A stretch of DNA of 64,000 bases, from assembly GCA_023091665.1 (NCBI GenBank), contig JALJCQ010000006.1, forward strand, positions 992,001 to 1,056,000, read 5' to 3'. Under the pieces are notes generated by a model. It ran no database searches. It had not been told where the DNA came from and worked only from the letters and a program-made list of their open reading frames with translations. The translations under genes and the position numbers were made by a program. The stretch's first letter is position 1, and each line of letters begins with the position of its first letter. This DNA is from Pythium myriotylum. Taxonomy: Eukaryota; Oomycota; Peronosporomycetes; Pythiales; Pythiaceae. This document shows positions 10,701 through 19,031 of this stretch, piece after piece.

Positions 10701-10983
10701 AGCGTCGCCTGCGCCAGATCATTGCCCGTACTCGCTCAATATCCTGCGGCGGCACGTCTTCTCCTGCAGCTATTTGGATGTCGGCTGGTGTAATCTCCTC
10801 ACCTAGCGGTATTTCCGGGATCACCGCGAGATGTCCTTCGACGTTTTCCGACGCGAGATCTCGTCCTTCGTGGACGAAAACTGGCTCGTTCAGCTTGGAA
10901 CTATCCACCTTGAGCTCGGCGTTCGTGTTTGACCTCGCGAAGAGCACCGCTACCTTGGCCCAGTCGGGTGCCAACGCTCCCAC
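7627..10983 (-). CDS. Pol: reverse transcriptase, RNase H, second RNase H, integrase N-terminal part
   Basis: This is a 1,118-codon open frame (the annotated edge is a GTG; it continues the frame of the protease region after a G12 run). By residue from 10983: RT about 130-390 with Asp in SLDMASGFW and YIDD at 301-304; native RNase H about 445-570; a second RNase H about 605-735; a Ser/Asp-rich linker about 765-890; the integrase HHCC zinc head about 976-1018; and the start of the integrase core with Asp in GMDHVP. The native RNase H has YANE where YASD is usual and WTRN where a TDH-type site is expected. The second RNase H keeps acidic residues in SFDGS, NEAEY, VGDSR and AAGDL. The true integrase frame leaves this ORF near 7731. 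Confidence 0.93.
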   Translation of the reverse strand: MGALAPDWAKVAVLFARSNTNAELKVDSSKLNEPVFVHEGRDLASENVEGHLAVIPEIPLGEEITPADIQIAAGEDVPPQDIERVRAMIWRRRRYLMGNGNARPPPAKGVACDIDVGEAKPVAQTCRKVPPQFADKLYELLKGLLQAGFIVPSTSPWASPIVIVVKKNGVDIRLCIDYRVVNSLTRLMIYPMPVVHDLLENLGSLRWLCSLDMASGFWVVKMTDRARAISAFVTPFGLFEWIRMPFGLKNAPQIYQRLLDNALYGYLKLTPRHLQDSEMDVFADPVPADPGALPVIGRRSYIDDIFFGGETWEEMCGRLERLLQACEEWGLSISLPKSVFGMSTVDYLGHSVSAEGLKAKPKNLEELTNLAFPTTVKGIQSFLGSLNYYHHFVEHFAVFAASLYEVTEADLLLETRQPGHLAAAKTSFDELKRRLADLPLLKHFDGKLQTVVIIYANEWAIAASLMQEHEGTLLPTKFFSRVLKPHEIRFTQAEKEVLALLHALHSAESLLSGRDLRVWTRNSTLSWLFQSKGLRGRLEKWAAILSPWSLRIERIKNGEDHLTALMAAASGPSERVDSMLESIQPRKRVGVNHSHSPVPTLRADKTTLVVSFDGSARPKRAGASCGVVLWEAPEWAIVAAETRYYEDGTVNEAEYRGVIAAMDIALCHSAESVVIVGDSRLVIQQLKGEIECKSPGLQVLKAEALLKIGKFKSVHLLHVAREFNAAGDLITGKALQRCSGGIVPRDEYEGMKLLNRLHEVLSVQDDETKSAPVNVVTRRGRRAVDDEASRSTSADDVMPPSSGARDRASGPGDHISPASSHITADDDASGDGLAVEDDVQGPDQTEGVWKGGRSGQSSQGAGEDRLLAGQADLDTQSSSVSPDENTEWVQRLRAERIIRAQREESWIARLIRFLNGDAGDLSDDQAATCARLENSFEVVDGLLFYVGNKKTGDRSGREIQLRLVVPTTLKEEVLHHYHTSLAGGHQGVSRVYERVTRSLYWRGVYADVRDYVSACPDCQSGKGVPRNNVKSPGNLVATRPFDILGMDHVPSLPTSHRGNSELLIWVDHYTGYLIVSANASRTAQETNAASIAIMELARQFAMTASQPSCRMFSEHSVG

Positions 10984-12085
10984 ATCCCCGACATCATCAT
11001 CCTTTGCAAGGGGGGGGGGGGCGCGTCCAGTGGCGTGCGCCCACCAGAGTCAGTCGGGTCGCCCTGGGCATCATCACCGGCTGGCGGCACTGTGGATAGC
11101 ACGTCGGTTCGCTTCAGAATCTCCCGAGGCGTCGAATACTGGCGTCGTTCAACCGGCGGTGGCTGTGCGGCCAAGATCGCGTCGGCTTCGGCTTGGCGCC
11201 TCCTCTCGAGCGCCGGCTCTGGCTCTGCCTCATACACGAGCGTGCACCACTCTTCGTATCGCCTTGACCCCAACGAAACGTAGCCGGTCCGTCGCGGCGC
11301 AGCAGGCGGATTGAGCCAGAGGCCCACTATCGTCTGTGCCGGTAACGTCACGGGCACAGTGAAGACGTTCGTCACCTTGACCCGTGTCGCCTGGCCACGG
11401 TCATTGCGTTCGGCCGTCGTTATCCACCGCGCATCGCGACGAACCCACAATCTCTTGGACGCATTGGGCTTGAGTCGCAGATAGAAGGACTCGCCAGGCT
11501 GGATCGTCACCTCTTGCCGGACTCTCACCTGCTCCGCCTTATCGCTATAAACGGCTCGTCGTCCTTCGAATTGTACTCGGATCTCGTCTGGCATTAATGC
11601 GACGCCGTCGGCGAGGTCGAGACGAATACCGGCAGGCGTCATGAAGTCGGTACCCAGAATCGCCTGGACGTTGCCGAGCTTGCCGACCCAGACCTCGCAG
11701 TGGTATGCGAGCTCGCCGGCCAAAACGACCTTTACCTGGGCGCGTCCTTCTGTCGGATATCCAGAGCCGCCAACCCCCTCGCAGCGCAATGACACAGTAG
11801 TGTCGACCTCGGCTCCGATCTTTCGCGCGCCTTGTCGGAGTCGAGGATCGAGACCTCAGCACCCGAGTCCAACAGGACTCGGGCGTTGTGGTCGTCGATC
11901 TGCGCCCTTACGATGGTTTGTCGATGCGACCTCTGGTTGTAGAAACGCCAATAGCCTCGTCGCTCACCTGGGAGCAACGTCAAGCGCTGGAGGCACTTGC
12001 TACGTTCGAACTCATATGGCTCCTCAAGCGTCGAGTGAATTAGTTCGTTACGTTGTAGCGGCCTACCAGCTACGAACGCATACAC
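10984..12085 (-). pseudogene. Retropepsin (protease) region, frame broken
   Basis: The frame at 12085-11732 carries the aspartic protease active site VLLDSGAEVSILD. The coding sense moves to another frame near 11821-11830 and continues to about 11010 (QAILGTDFM is the matching ILG element of retropepsins). A 12-base G run at 11010-11021 marks the next frame change, into pol. The protease would cut the Gag-Pol polyprotein. Both shifts may be real or, at the G12 run, a sequence error. About 230 codons of linker without a recognised domain separate the protease from RT. Confidence 0.75.
11010..11021. repeat. Homopolymer G12 at the protease/pol frame change
   Basis: Twelve consecutive G (plus strand) lie exactly where the minus-strand coding frame moves from the protease region to pol. 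It could be a site of slippage, of programmed shifting, or of base-calling error. Confidence 0.8.
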
Positions 12086-12138
12086 AGTGACCTCGGGTTC
12101 TCGCCCGGCGCGTACCAGTCCCCAAACTGGCGGGCGAT

Positions 12139-14318
12139 CTAGTTAAACCATTTTTCGACGGCGGGCGGCAGAACGCCGGCATGCTTAGTCGGGTCAAACC
12201 AGGCCTTGAGCTGATTGGCAATATCCTCGAGCGGGCATGCGCCTCGGTCGTGGACATTGCCGCAACCTTTGCATCGATGGTAGCAATACTCTGCCGGATG
12301 GCCCAGCCGGCCGCACACAGTACATGTGATCCGTCCCCAACAATCCCGATCCTGGTGACGTTTCGAGCCGCAGTGCGAGCATGGATTCGACTGCTTGAGC
12401 GGTTCCGTCTTCGTCCTGCTGGTCTTCTCCCGCCCCTGCAACGCCGCGACCACCTTAGCTAGCGCGTTGATCGACTCTGGAGCGAGCACGGTCGCGAGAT
12501 CGGCTACGCCCACCTGAGCTTCAGCTGGACTGTCGCAGTCGCTGCCCGATTCGTCTTCCTCGGAGGATTCAGCCCCCGAGCTCGAGTCAGATGACCCTGA
12601 TACTTCCTCGCTGAAGCGGACCGTCGGCGGCGTGAACTTGGCTACCGCGTTTACCAGGATCGGCTTCTGCTTCGACCCCGGTACGAACGAACGCGACGAT
12701 TTCGTGTCGCGCTTGTCGGCTCGGGACTTGACTGCCTCATCGCGCCTCGCCCTCTGGTTCTGACGTAGGAGCTCCTTGAGTGCTTGGCGCAGCTGACTCT
12801 CGGTGGTTGGCTTGGCCAGCCCAAACTGACGGGCGAGATCGGGATCCTCGCATGTATCAAGAAAGTGGGTCACGTGAAAAGACGCAGCGGCACCCTCGTA
12901 ATCAATACCGGCCTCGATCGCCTGGACATTGAGCCGGTACAGGTAGTCGAGGTGTTCTTCCGCTGGTGTGCGGTGACTGTGGCGCCACAATATTCCCGCT
13001 CAAACTCGGCCTGGAGCAACAACCAACTGGCTCGAGTCGATTTCTTTAGCTGCTTGTACCAGATCTTCGATGTGCCGGTCAGTAACTCGGGAAACTTGAG
13101 GCAGCATTGGCCATCAGTCATTTCGTCCTGTCGGAAAGCCGATCTGACCGAGCTTATGAAAGCCTTCCCGCGATATTCGTCACGTGACTTGCCGTCGAAC
13201 GTCTTCAAGTCGGCGCAGGCCGATTGTCGAAGGCGCGTCATGGCGTTGATGCCTTGCGCCGAGCTCGAACATTCGTCGTAGATGTCAGCTAAGTAGTCCG
13301 TTGAGGACCACAGGACTGAGGGCTTGACGTCTCGATCGGCCACCTTGCGCTCGGCCTTGACGCCAGACTTGACGTTCGCCTTTTCTTCCACCCTTTGCGT
13401 GGTTGACCTGCCCCCGTCGGCCTTCGACGTGATATCGTTGGCAGTCACCTCGCCTGAGGCGACCTTATTGGCAAAGTATTGGAGGTACGACTCCAGGTCG
13501 CGCAACATCTTGTCCTTGATCATGAGATCGTTCTCCATCCGCAATACTTCGTCTCGCGATCGGCCGATCAACTGCTCGGCGATTCTCTGCAGCGAGTCTG
13601 CGTCCATAATGCCGCCGCGATTGGCGGCCAACGCCTGCTCGAGTTTTCGCTGAGACTGATGGCGTAGGAATAGGTCGTAGATGGCTTGGCCGGCTGCAAT
13701 GAGCTTTTCGCGTCGGACGCCCATGATCCTAGCGTTGTCAAGGATGGTCACAGCGTAACCCGCTGTATTAAAAACGCTGATGATGCCATGCAGCACCTGC
13801 TGTTGGGTCTTCATGGACGCAAAGCCCGGATCACGGACATCGGCCGCGAAACTGACCTTGTTCACCTGCAGGTGGCGCAGGCCTTCGTGCTTCGCCATAA
13901 TGACTTCGATCATCCTTGCCGGTATAGCAGATGGTCTTGTCGGATCCATCTTCACGGGTACAGCATTCACGGCTCGAGTTATCGGCGTGACCGGCTCTTC
14001 AGACACAGTAGTGGTTGCCAATCCGTCGATCACGCTGGTCAGGTCGACGTCGGAGCCGGCCTCGCTTGCGTCATCCTTGGCTTCTTCTTCAAGATCGGGG
14101 AGAAGGTTGCGAGTGACGTGGTCACTCGCTGCCGATTGTCCTTCGACCACGCTCACGCGTGGGGGTCCTTCGTAACCGGCAGTGTTCTTGTCACCATGCT
14201 CGTCTGGGGACCCTCCAGGCGAACTTGGTCGCGGCTTCGCTTGTTTCAAGTCGGGGCCACCTGCAGCCGTTTGAACAGGTGACTTCGACCGTGATGGTCT
14301 CTTAGACTTCGAAGGCAT
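12139..14318 (-). pseudogene. Gag: capsid-like domain and three CCHC zinc knuckles, frame broken
   Basis: The ATG at 14318 (MPSKSKRPSRS) is preferred over the ATG at 14339, which lies in the presumed primer site. The N-terminal third is disordered and acidic. A retrotransposon Gag capsid domain follows (FDGKSRDEY, then a tract ending LLLQAEFEREY). Near 12985-12990 the coding sense changes frame by one base and continues (AEEHLDYLYRLN) to a Ser/Glu-rich stretch and three knuckles: CSHCGSKRHQDRDC, CTVCGRLGHPAEYC and CKGCGNVHDRGAC. The frame ends at 12139. The product packages element RNA. The break is not at a homopolymer, so it is likely a genuine lesion. Confidence 0.82.
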
Positions 14319-14330
14319 GTTACCACCAGC

Positions 14331-14348
14331 TCCTGGCATACGCACCAC
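14331..14348 (-). other. Candidate primer-binding site
   Basis: In element orientation the bases one nucleotide after the 5' LTR read TGGTGCGTATGCCAGGAG. TGG pairs with a tRNA CCA end, in the position expected for a primer-binding site. I cannot assign the tRNA; it does not look like initiator Met. Confidence 0.45.
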
Positions 14349-15400
14349 TGTGGTAGAGAGGGTCGGCACAAATCACAGCACAGCGACCGCTCGTGACTGC
14401 TGACCCCTCACCAACAGGGCTTCAGATTCTTGGAGCTGGGTGGTAACCACAGGCGTTACACCCCACGTGAAGTCGCTGTGGGGGTGAACCGTGGGCTGAT
14501 GTCTGCCGCCGAAAGTCGGGGAGGGAACCAGAGGGTCGTGAAGCCTCTGGGGGTCCGACAACTGTAGCCCGCTAGGAGACCGTCTAGCAGAACTGGTCGG
14601 AGGGGTCGTACGGGCCGAGAAACACACCTGCTCAACACGCAGGGGCTCGGTGCACTTGTGCGCAGCCGGTGGGACCGGGCTGCGGCTTCCTTGGGCGTAT
14701 TCGCCTGGCGTAGAGACGCCAGAGGACGTAGCACTCCTTGGATCGTGGCGGGGGGGACAATCCCACCGGCGCACACGACCTTTCCTTGACTTGCGCAGCC
14801 GACGCCGCTGGCAGACTTGCCCCAGCGCTTCAAATCGGCTGCTCCTTGAGCGGTTCTTCGGCTTCTTCCGGCTACAACAGCCAGAGTCCACCGGGTCTTC
14901 TTTAACGTCACCTCCTGTTGGTGACGGCGAGCCTTGGTGTTCCAAGTCTTGCGGCTTGCTTGCGGACTTGACGGTGAAAATGGAAGTCTATTACCTTGGC
15001 CGTTACCGGCTATCCTAAGTGCGAATCTAAGCTAGGTTCGGCTGCCTAAGTTCGGAACCGGCTTCGGACTGGCTCCCTGCTGACTCTATCACCCACTATC
15101 CCTGCTGAACTCCTGGCCTGATTCTACCCATCTGACACTGATTACGCCCCTTACAATTGGACGAGACGCAGACTCAGATCGGGTCTGATCGGCAGCCCAT
15201 ATTAGCCAATCGGCTACGGGGATCAGAAATACCGGTTTTGACCGGCTGTACCGTTGATATCGGTACAGAACGGTCGCCACCCCGCGAACGTACTAATATC
15301 GGTTAGCCTACAGGTTTCTCTCTCTTCTGGGCCGTTCCAGAATAGTTGGGGGGTGCTCTGTTCCACATCGCCTGTCCCAGAGACCAGCCGCTTTACCACA
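14349..15400 (-). repeat. 5' LTR (element orientation)
   Basis: This 1,052-bp copy appears identical to 2539-3590. It drives the minus-strand gag-pol transcript. Its outer edge abuts the AGAG target duplication. Confidence 0.95.
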
Positions 15401-15404
15401 AGAG
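15401..15404. repeat. Target-site duplication AGAG, right
   Basis: This matches the AGAG at 2535-2538; Crypton sequence resumes here. Confidence 0.85.
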
Positions 15405-16242
15405 CGTCACAGACCAGTTCCTCGTGGAGTGCGTCGGGCCAAGCACACAAGCAGTGCTGGGCGATCGTGTTGCCAAGACGTTGGCGCGGACGTTGCTGTG
15501 GGCTTCTCTTCTACCACAGGCCAGCTTCGAGTTTGAAGTACTGCCTGCATCTCTTGCTGAGCGCGTTCGTAGCTCATACATCCGTCATGGTGGCAATCCA
15601 AGCCTGAATCCTATCGAACGTGTACCACTTCACGTTGCTGGACAAGGCGACCAACTCCAGCTGATCGAGCTACGTGACAGTGTCGATGATGTCGCATGCA
15701 CAGAGATCGCGGGAGGAATCAGTTCATCCGCCAGAGAGGTCACGGCGCTGCACGCGCAGTTTTTTAGTCTGAAGCGCCAAATGACAGACGTGATGAACGA
15801 GCTTCTCCGCATCAAGATGGAGATGCAGCGCCAACACCAGCGCACACATCAAGTGCTGAAGCGGATTGCACTTCAGCCAGTGACACGTCCAGTCCAGCAC
15901 CTGTCTACTGACGGCGCCCATGAACCAGCTCATCCGCCGTCGAGACTGTCTCGGCGCCCAAGCAATCTGTACGAACTGTGGCACGAGTATGAGTTTGGCT
16001 TGAACGGCCAAAAGCCGGCAAAGGACTACACATCGAGCGAACGAGGTGCAAACAAGTTTGCATACTCACGCCGGAAGGTCTTCTGGGACACAGTCTCCGG
16101 TCTAGTTCGTGCCGGCTTCACCAGCGATGTTGCCATTGACAAAGTCTACGCGGCGTATGGCAACCAGACGTCCGTGACAGCAATTCTCGCATCCCTTCAT
16201 CGAGATCGTGGACATGGTGGCCATCCATCTCTGACTGTTTGA
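15405..16242 (+). pseudogene. Crypton tyrosine recombinase, 3' part (separated by LTR element)
   Basis: This continues the right-copy recombinase after the insertion. It encodes the coiled coil and the GCR1_C-like domain, nearly identical to 388-1225 (one visible difference is gcggacgttg against gcggacggtg), and ends at TGA 16240-16242. It has no start of its own. An open frame that begins in the LTR (15346) reads into it and could produce a fusion. Confidence 0.75.
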
Positions 16243-16312
16243 ATCCAACTGCATTATTAACCAATCAAATCACGTAGCACAGTGGGTTGCACAGCTGGCG
16301 GATATTTTGACA

Positions 16313-18374
16313 GTATGTGACTGACTTGGCATGATCACACCATGTCCATCTTCTTCGAAAAGCATCGCACACATAGCACAAGACCGAATCTCCTAAGCGA
16401 TATGCAAATCATATCGAGAGTTATATATAATAAGATTGGTCTTTATCAGAGTGTCCATGATACTGGTGGAGCAATCCACAAACTCATCATCGGACGAGCT
16501 ATTCAGCACGGCCGACTTTGGAGTCGACAAGTTGCAGATAGAGCGGCGAGGCTATTCTCATTTGGAACCGACCCATCGGTCAGCAACCATTCCAACCCAC
16601 TGTGCGCTGGACTTCGAATGAACCAGTGTCAACTCTGCGCAGAAGAAGCCGCTGTTCTTTACACAGCAGCGATGTCGTATGCAGGCAGCGACGACCACAA
16701 GCAGAAAGGCAGGCCACACTTGGGGTCCAAAGCAGCCATCCGGTTCAGTCAAAGTCTAATCGCAGTGACCGACGATGGCATGCTCATTATTCTAAATGGA
16801 TATGTGCAATGAGCCACTCGACGAGGCCTGGTGCGCATATGCAACAACCGGATCCTCACAGCGTTTTTTTTTAAAATTCAAACCACATGGGGAGCTTTCG
16901 TGGGTTCGTTGCAAAGCAAGGTTTCAGAGTCTTCCGATTGACAATCGTGGCCTTTACTTTTGGGGAACAAGAAGCAGCGCCTCGTGGGCAAGGCTTACAT
17001 CACTCTGGTTGGGGTTGAACAGAAGCAGCACCCACAGGCGCAGCGCACGTTCTGTTGGTGGTTATGCAGCAATCACATGGATGCACATTATTTAGACCCT
17101 GGAAAGCAGCAGAAACAGACTTGTCAGCGGATGTCGTGGCAACCGTTGTCCTATGTCGCTTGTAGGCCATCCAGCAACCGTGGCATTCTGCTGATAATTG
17201 TTTGTAGAGCGGTCTCCAAGGCTGCCTGCGGAGCTCCAAGACTTCGCTATCTGAGCGGTGCTCAGATAACGAAGCTCATTCGCTCACTTCTATGCGCATC
17301 CTGCCAAGAGTCGTGAGAGTCATTTATTGTGGCCGCCGGAAGTGAGGAAGTGAATCTTTCAATAGATACGGTGAGCGGGGTCCTGGATGGGACTTTCGGA
17401 TCACTCCGCCGACTTGTCCTCGATCTGGATCTGCCAACCACACCAAGAGACACGGAGAATGAGTGTCCGAGGCAGCTGTACGGCGCGGCACTCGTGGGGA
17501 AACGCAGTACATTGCTGCAGAGAATTGTACCTCGAAGCCGCAAACCTGGACAGGTGCTGGGCTTGTGAACTGCGGCTGGGCAACACAGCAAATACCCTAC
17601 TGGCTAGATTTCAACCCATTTCAGCTTGATCGCGGAAGCAGATGCCGCCCCATAGAACAGCATCTGCCTCTGGGATCAAGCCGAGGTATCCCACAACATA
17701 TTTGTGGCTCTGAGAAACTACACACTGATCAGCGGTTTAGAAGTACCGCCGGAATTCATTTCATAAAGTTACTCTCCTACCATTACGAATACTCGCCCCC
17801 TCTTTGAAACACGTGAGACTCGGGAGAGATCGTTGAATCAATGATCTCTCCTGAGGCGACCACTTGGTGAAGGTGACCAATGGACCTAAGAGTCCTTCGT
17901 AAACACAGTTCTGGGTGATCTAGGCAACTCGTACCTGATGCTCACAAGCGCAGACGTTTACAAAGTGGATACACCTGTGCTCCTGCATTCGTGGCGTTGC
18001 GAATCAACACGCAGAAGCTGGCACTAACGTCTGACCCGCCATCTGCTTCGAGGTTGCTGAACCAGAACCCATTCTTGTCGCATGGACTCCACAAGAGCCT
18101 TGATCCAGCGCAAGGCCACGACGCAGAGTTCTGGTGAAGAGCGGGTGCGGATCAGCTTCTGCTACTGCGGGCTGTCAACGGTGTTGATTGGGTCGGCATC
18201 TGACACTGGCAGGCCGTAAGAGGAACGTCAGTTTCCCCACTTCCCCCATCCCAACTGACCTCGTCGTCCTATCCACCACGGCCGACAAGGGAAAAGTCTG
18301 GGCAGAGAAGAAGGACTCAGCGTGTCCCACGCTCTTCGTCTCGAATTCATCCCACTTGCTCTGCTCAGCGACAA
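16313..18374. other. No recognisable gene (Crypton flank to first Myb gene)
   Basis: Several frames of 60-156 codons lie here, the longest at 16342-16812 on the plus strand. None shows a known domain, and several overlap on different frames, as in decayed coding DNA. Short runs read like old coding sequence (around 17460-17800), but I cannot name a family. Confidence 0.5.
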
Positions 18375-18390
18375 CCTCATTTCCAATTTA
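18375..18390 (+). promoter_or_regulatory. Oomycete initiator-like core promoter of Myb gene 1
   Basis: cctcatttccaattta resembles the known oomycete initiator plus flank (GCTCATTYYNCAWTTT). It ends 14 bp before the ATG at 18405, so the 5' leader would be very short. Confidence 0.55.
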
Positions 18391-18404
18391 CCGCTCCAGT
18401 GCCG

Positions 18405-19031
18405 ATGTCAAACAGCACTAAACCGCATCACGCCACGGGTCTGTGGTCTGCAAGTGAGCATGAGCGGTTCCTTGAGGCCATTGCGATGTTCCCGCATGGC
18501 CCCTGGACGCGAATTACCGAGCACGTCGGGACACGGACGTCCAAGCAAGTACAGACACACGCACAGAAGTACCAACACAAGCTCCAGCGTCACCGGCGCG
18601 GGCTCCTGAAGAGCAAATCGCGGTCCTCCCGAGTGGAACATCGCGTCGACAAGGCCACAGCCGAGCACTTGACCAATGGGTACATCGTCCGCCCAACATT
18701 CCGTCTAAACAGCGCGGATTCGGCGATCGAGAGTGCCCAAGGCTATTCACAAGAGCCCCCCACCGAGAACCTCAAGAGAGAGCCACTCTTTCAGGAAATG
18801 CAACCCCGAGGCGCGACTTCCGAGCTGCAGGTACATATCTCGCCTCGCCACCCGCGACTGGGAGACTACAAGCCGTACTCTTCTATCGAAAGTCTGTCTA
18901 CGCACGGCTACAGTCAGGAGATCGACCCCATGCCGTTCTACGGAAGAGTCGCGACACCAGGAGACCACGATGAAGGAGTATCATGGGACTATCTCAAGCT
19001 TCTGCTCGTTAACGGGGCTTTGACAGTATAG
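18405..19031 (+). CDS. Single-repeat Myb (SHAQKYF-class) protein 1
   Basis: This 208-residue nuclear DNA-binding protein is the first of an array of eight. The ATG at 18405 is chosen; an upstream GTG in frame is not needed. The Myb/SANT repeat covers about residues 13-62 (GLWSASEHERF, then PHGPWTRITEHVG, then QVQTHAQKYQHKL). THAQKYQ stands where SHAQKYF is usual. A basic conserved tract follows (RRGLLKSKSRSSRVEHRVDK). The C-terminus carries the family's DPMPF motif and a hydrophobic end. It is the most divergent intact member: it has SKSRSS where most others have RKTKSS. Targets are unknown. Confidence 0.9.
   Translation: MSNSTKPHHATGLWSASEHERFLEAIAMFPHGPWTRITEHVGTRTSKQVQTHAQKYQHKLQRHRRGLLKSKSRSSRVEHRVDKATAEHLTNGYIVRPTFRLNSADSAIESAQGYSQEPPTENLKREPLFQEMQPRGATSELQVHISPRHPRLGDYKPYSSIESLSTHGYSQEIDPMPFYGRVATPGDHDEGVSWDYLKLLLVNGALTV

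Larger units (their letters stand above)
2539..15400 (-). mobile_element. Ty3/gypsy (chromovirus-like) LTR retrotransposon, 12,862 bp
   Basis: This is a complete LTR element on the minus strand. It has two 1,052-bp LTRs that look identical, TG...CA ends, and a 4-bp AGAG duplication. In element order it carries gag with three CCHC knuckles, a retropepsin, RT, RNase H, a second RNase H, integrase with a zinc-binding head, and a chromodomain. Between the chromodomain and the 3' LTR it carries a gene on the opposite strand. Identical LTRs mean a very recent insertion, yet gag, protease and integrase are each broken by a frame change or stop. It could have been copied in trans, or some breaks could be sequence errors. 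Chromodomain gypsy elements with a second RNase H are known from oomycetes. Confidence 0.95.
1296..16312 (+). mobile_element. Crypton DNA transposon, right copy, split by a retrotransposon
   Basis: This is the second Crypton copy, in the same direction as the left one. It starts about where the left copy ends and ends at 16312 with the same gatattttgaca terminus. The segments 1296-2538 and 15405-16312 are Crypton; 2539-15400 is a Ty3/gypsy element plus its target duplication. Removing the insert restores the reading frame seen in the left copy. Head-to-tail copies fit a recombinase that inserts circular intermediates, though unequal exchange would also produce them. The exact 5' boundary is inferred from the neighbour and was not seen directly. 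Confidence 0.7.

Noticed and set aside
16342..16812. 156-codon frame after the Crypton
   Set aside because: No domain, composition unlike the real genes, and neighbouring frames look equally good or better in pieces.
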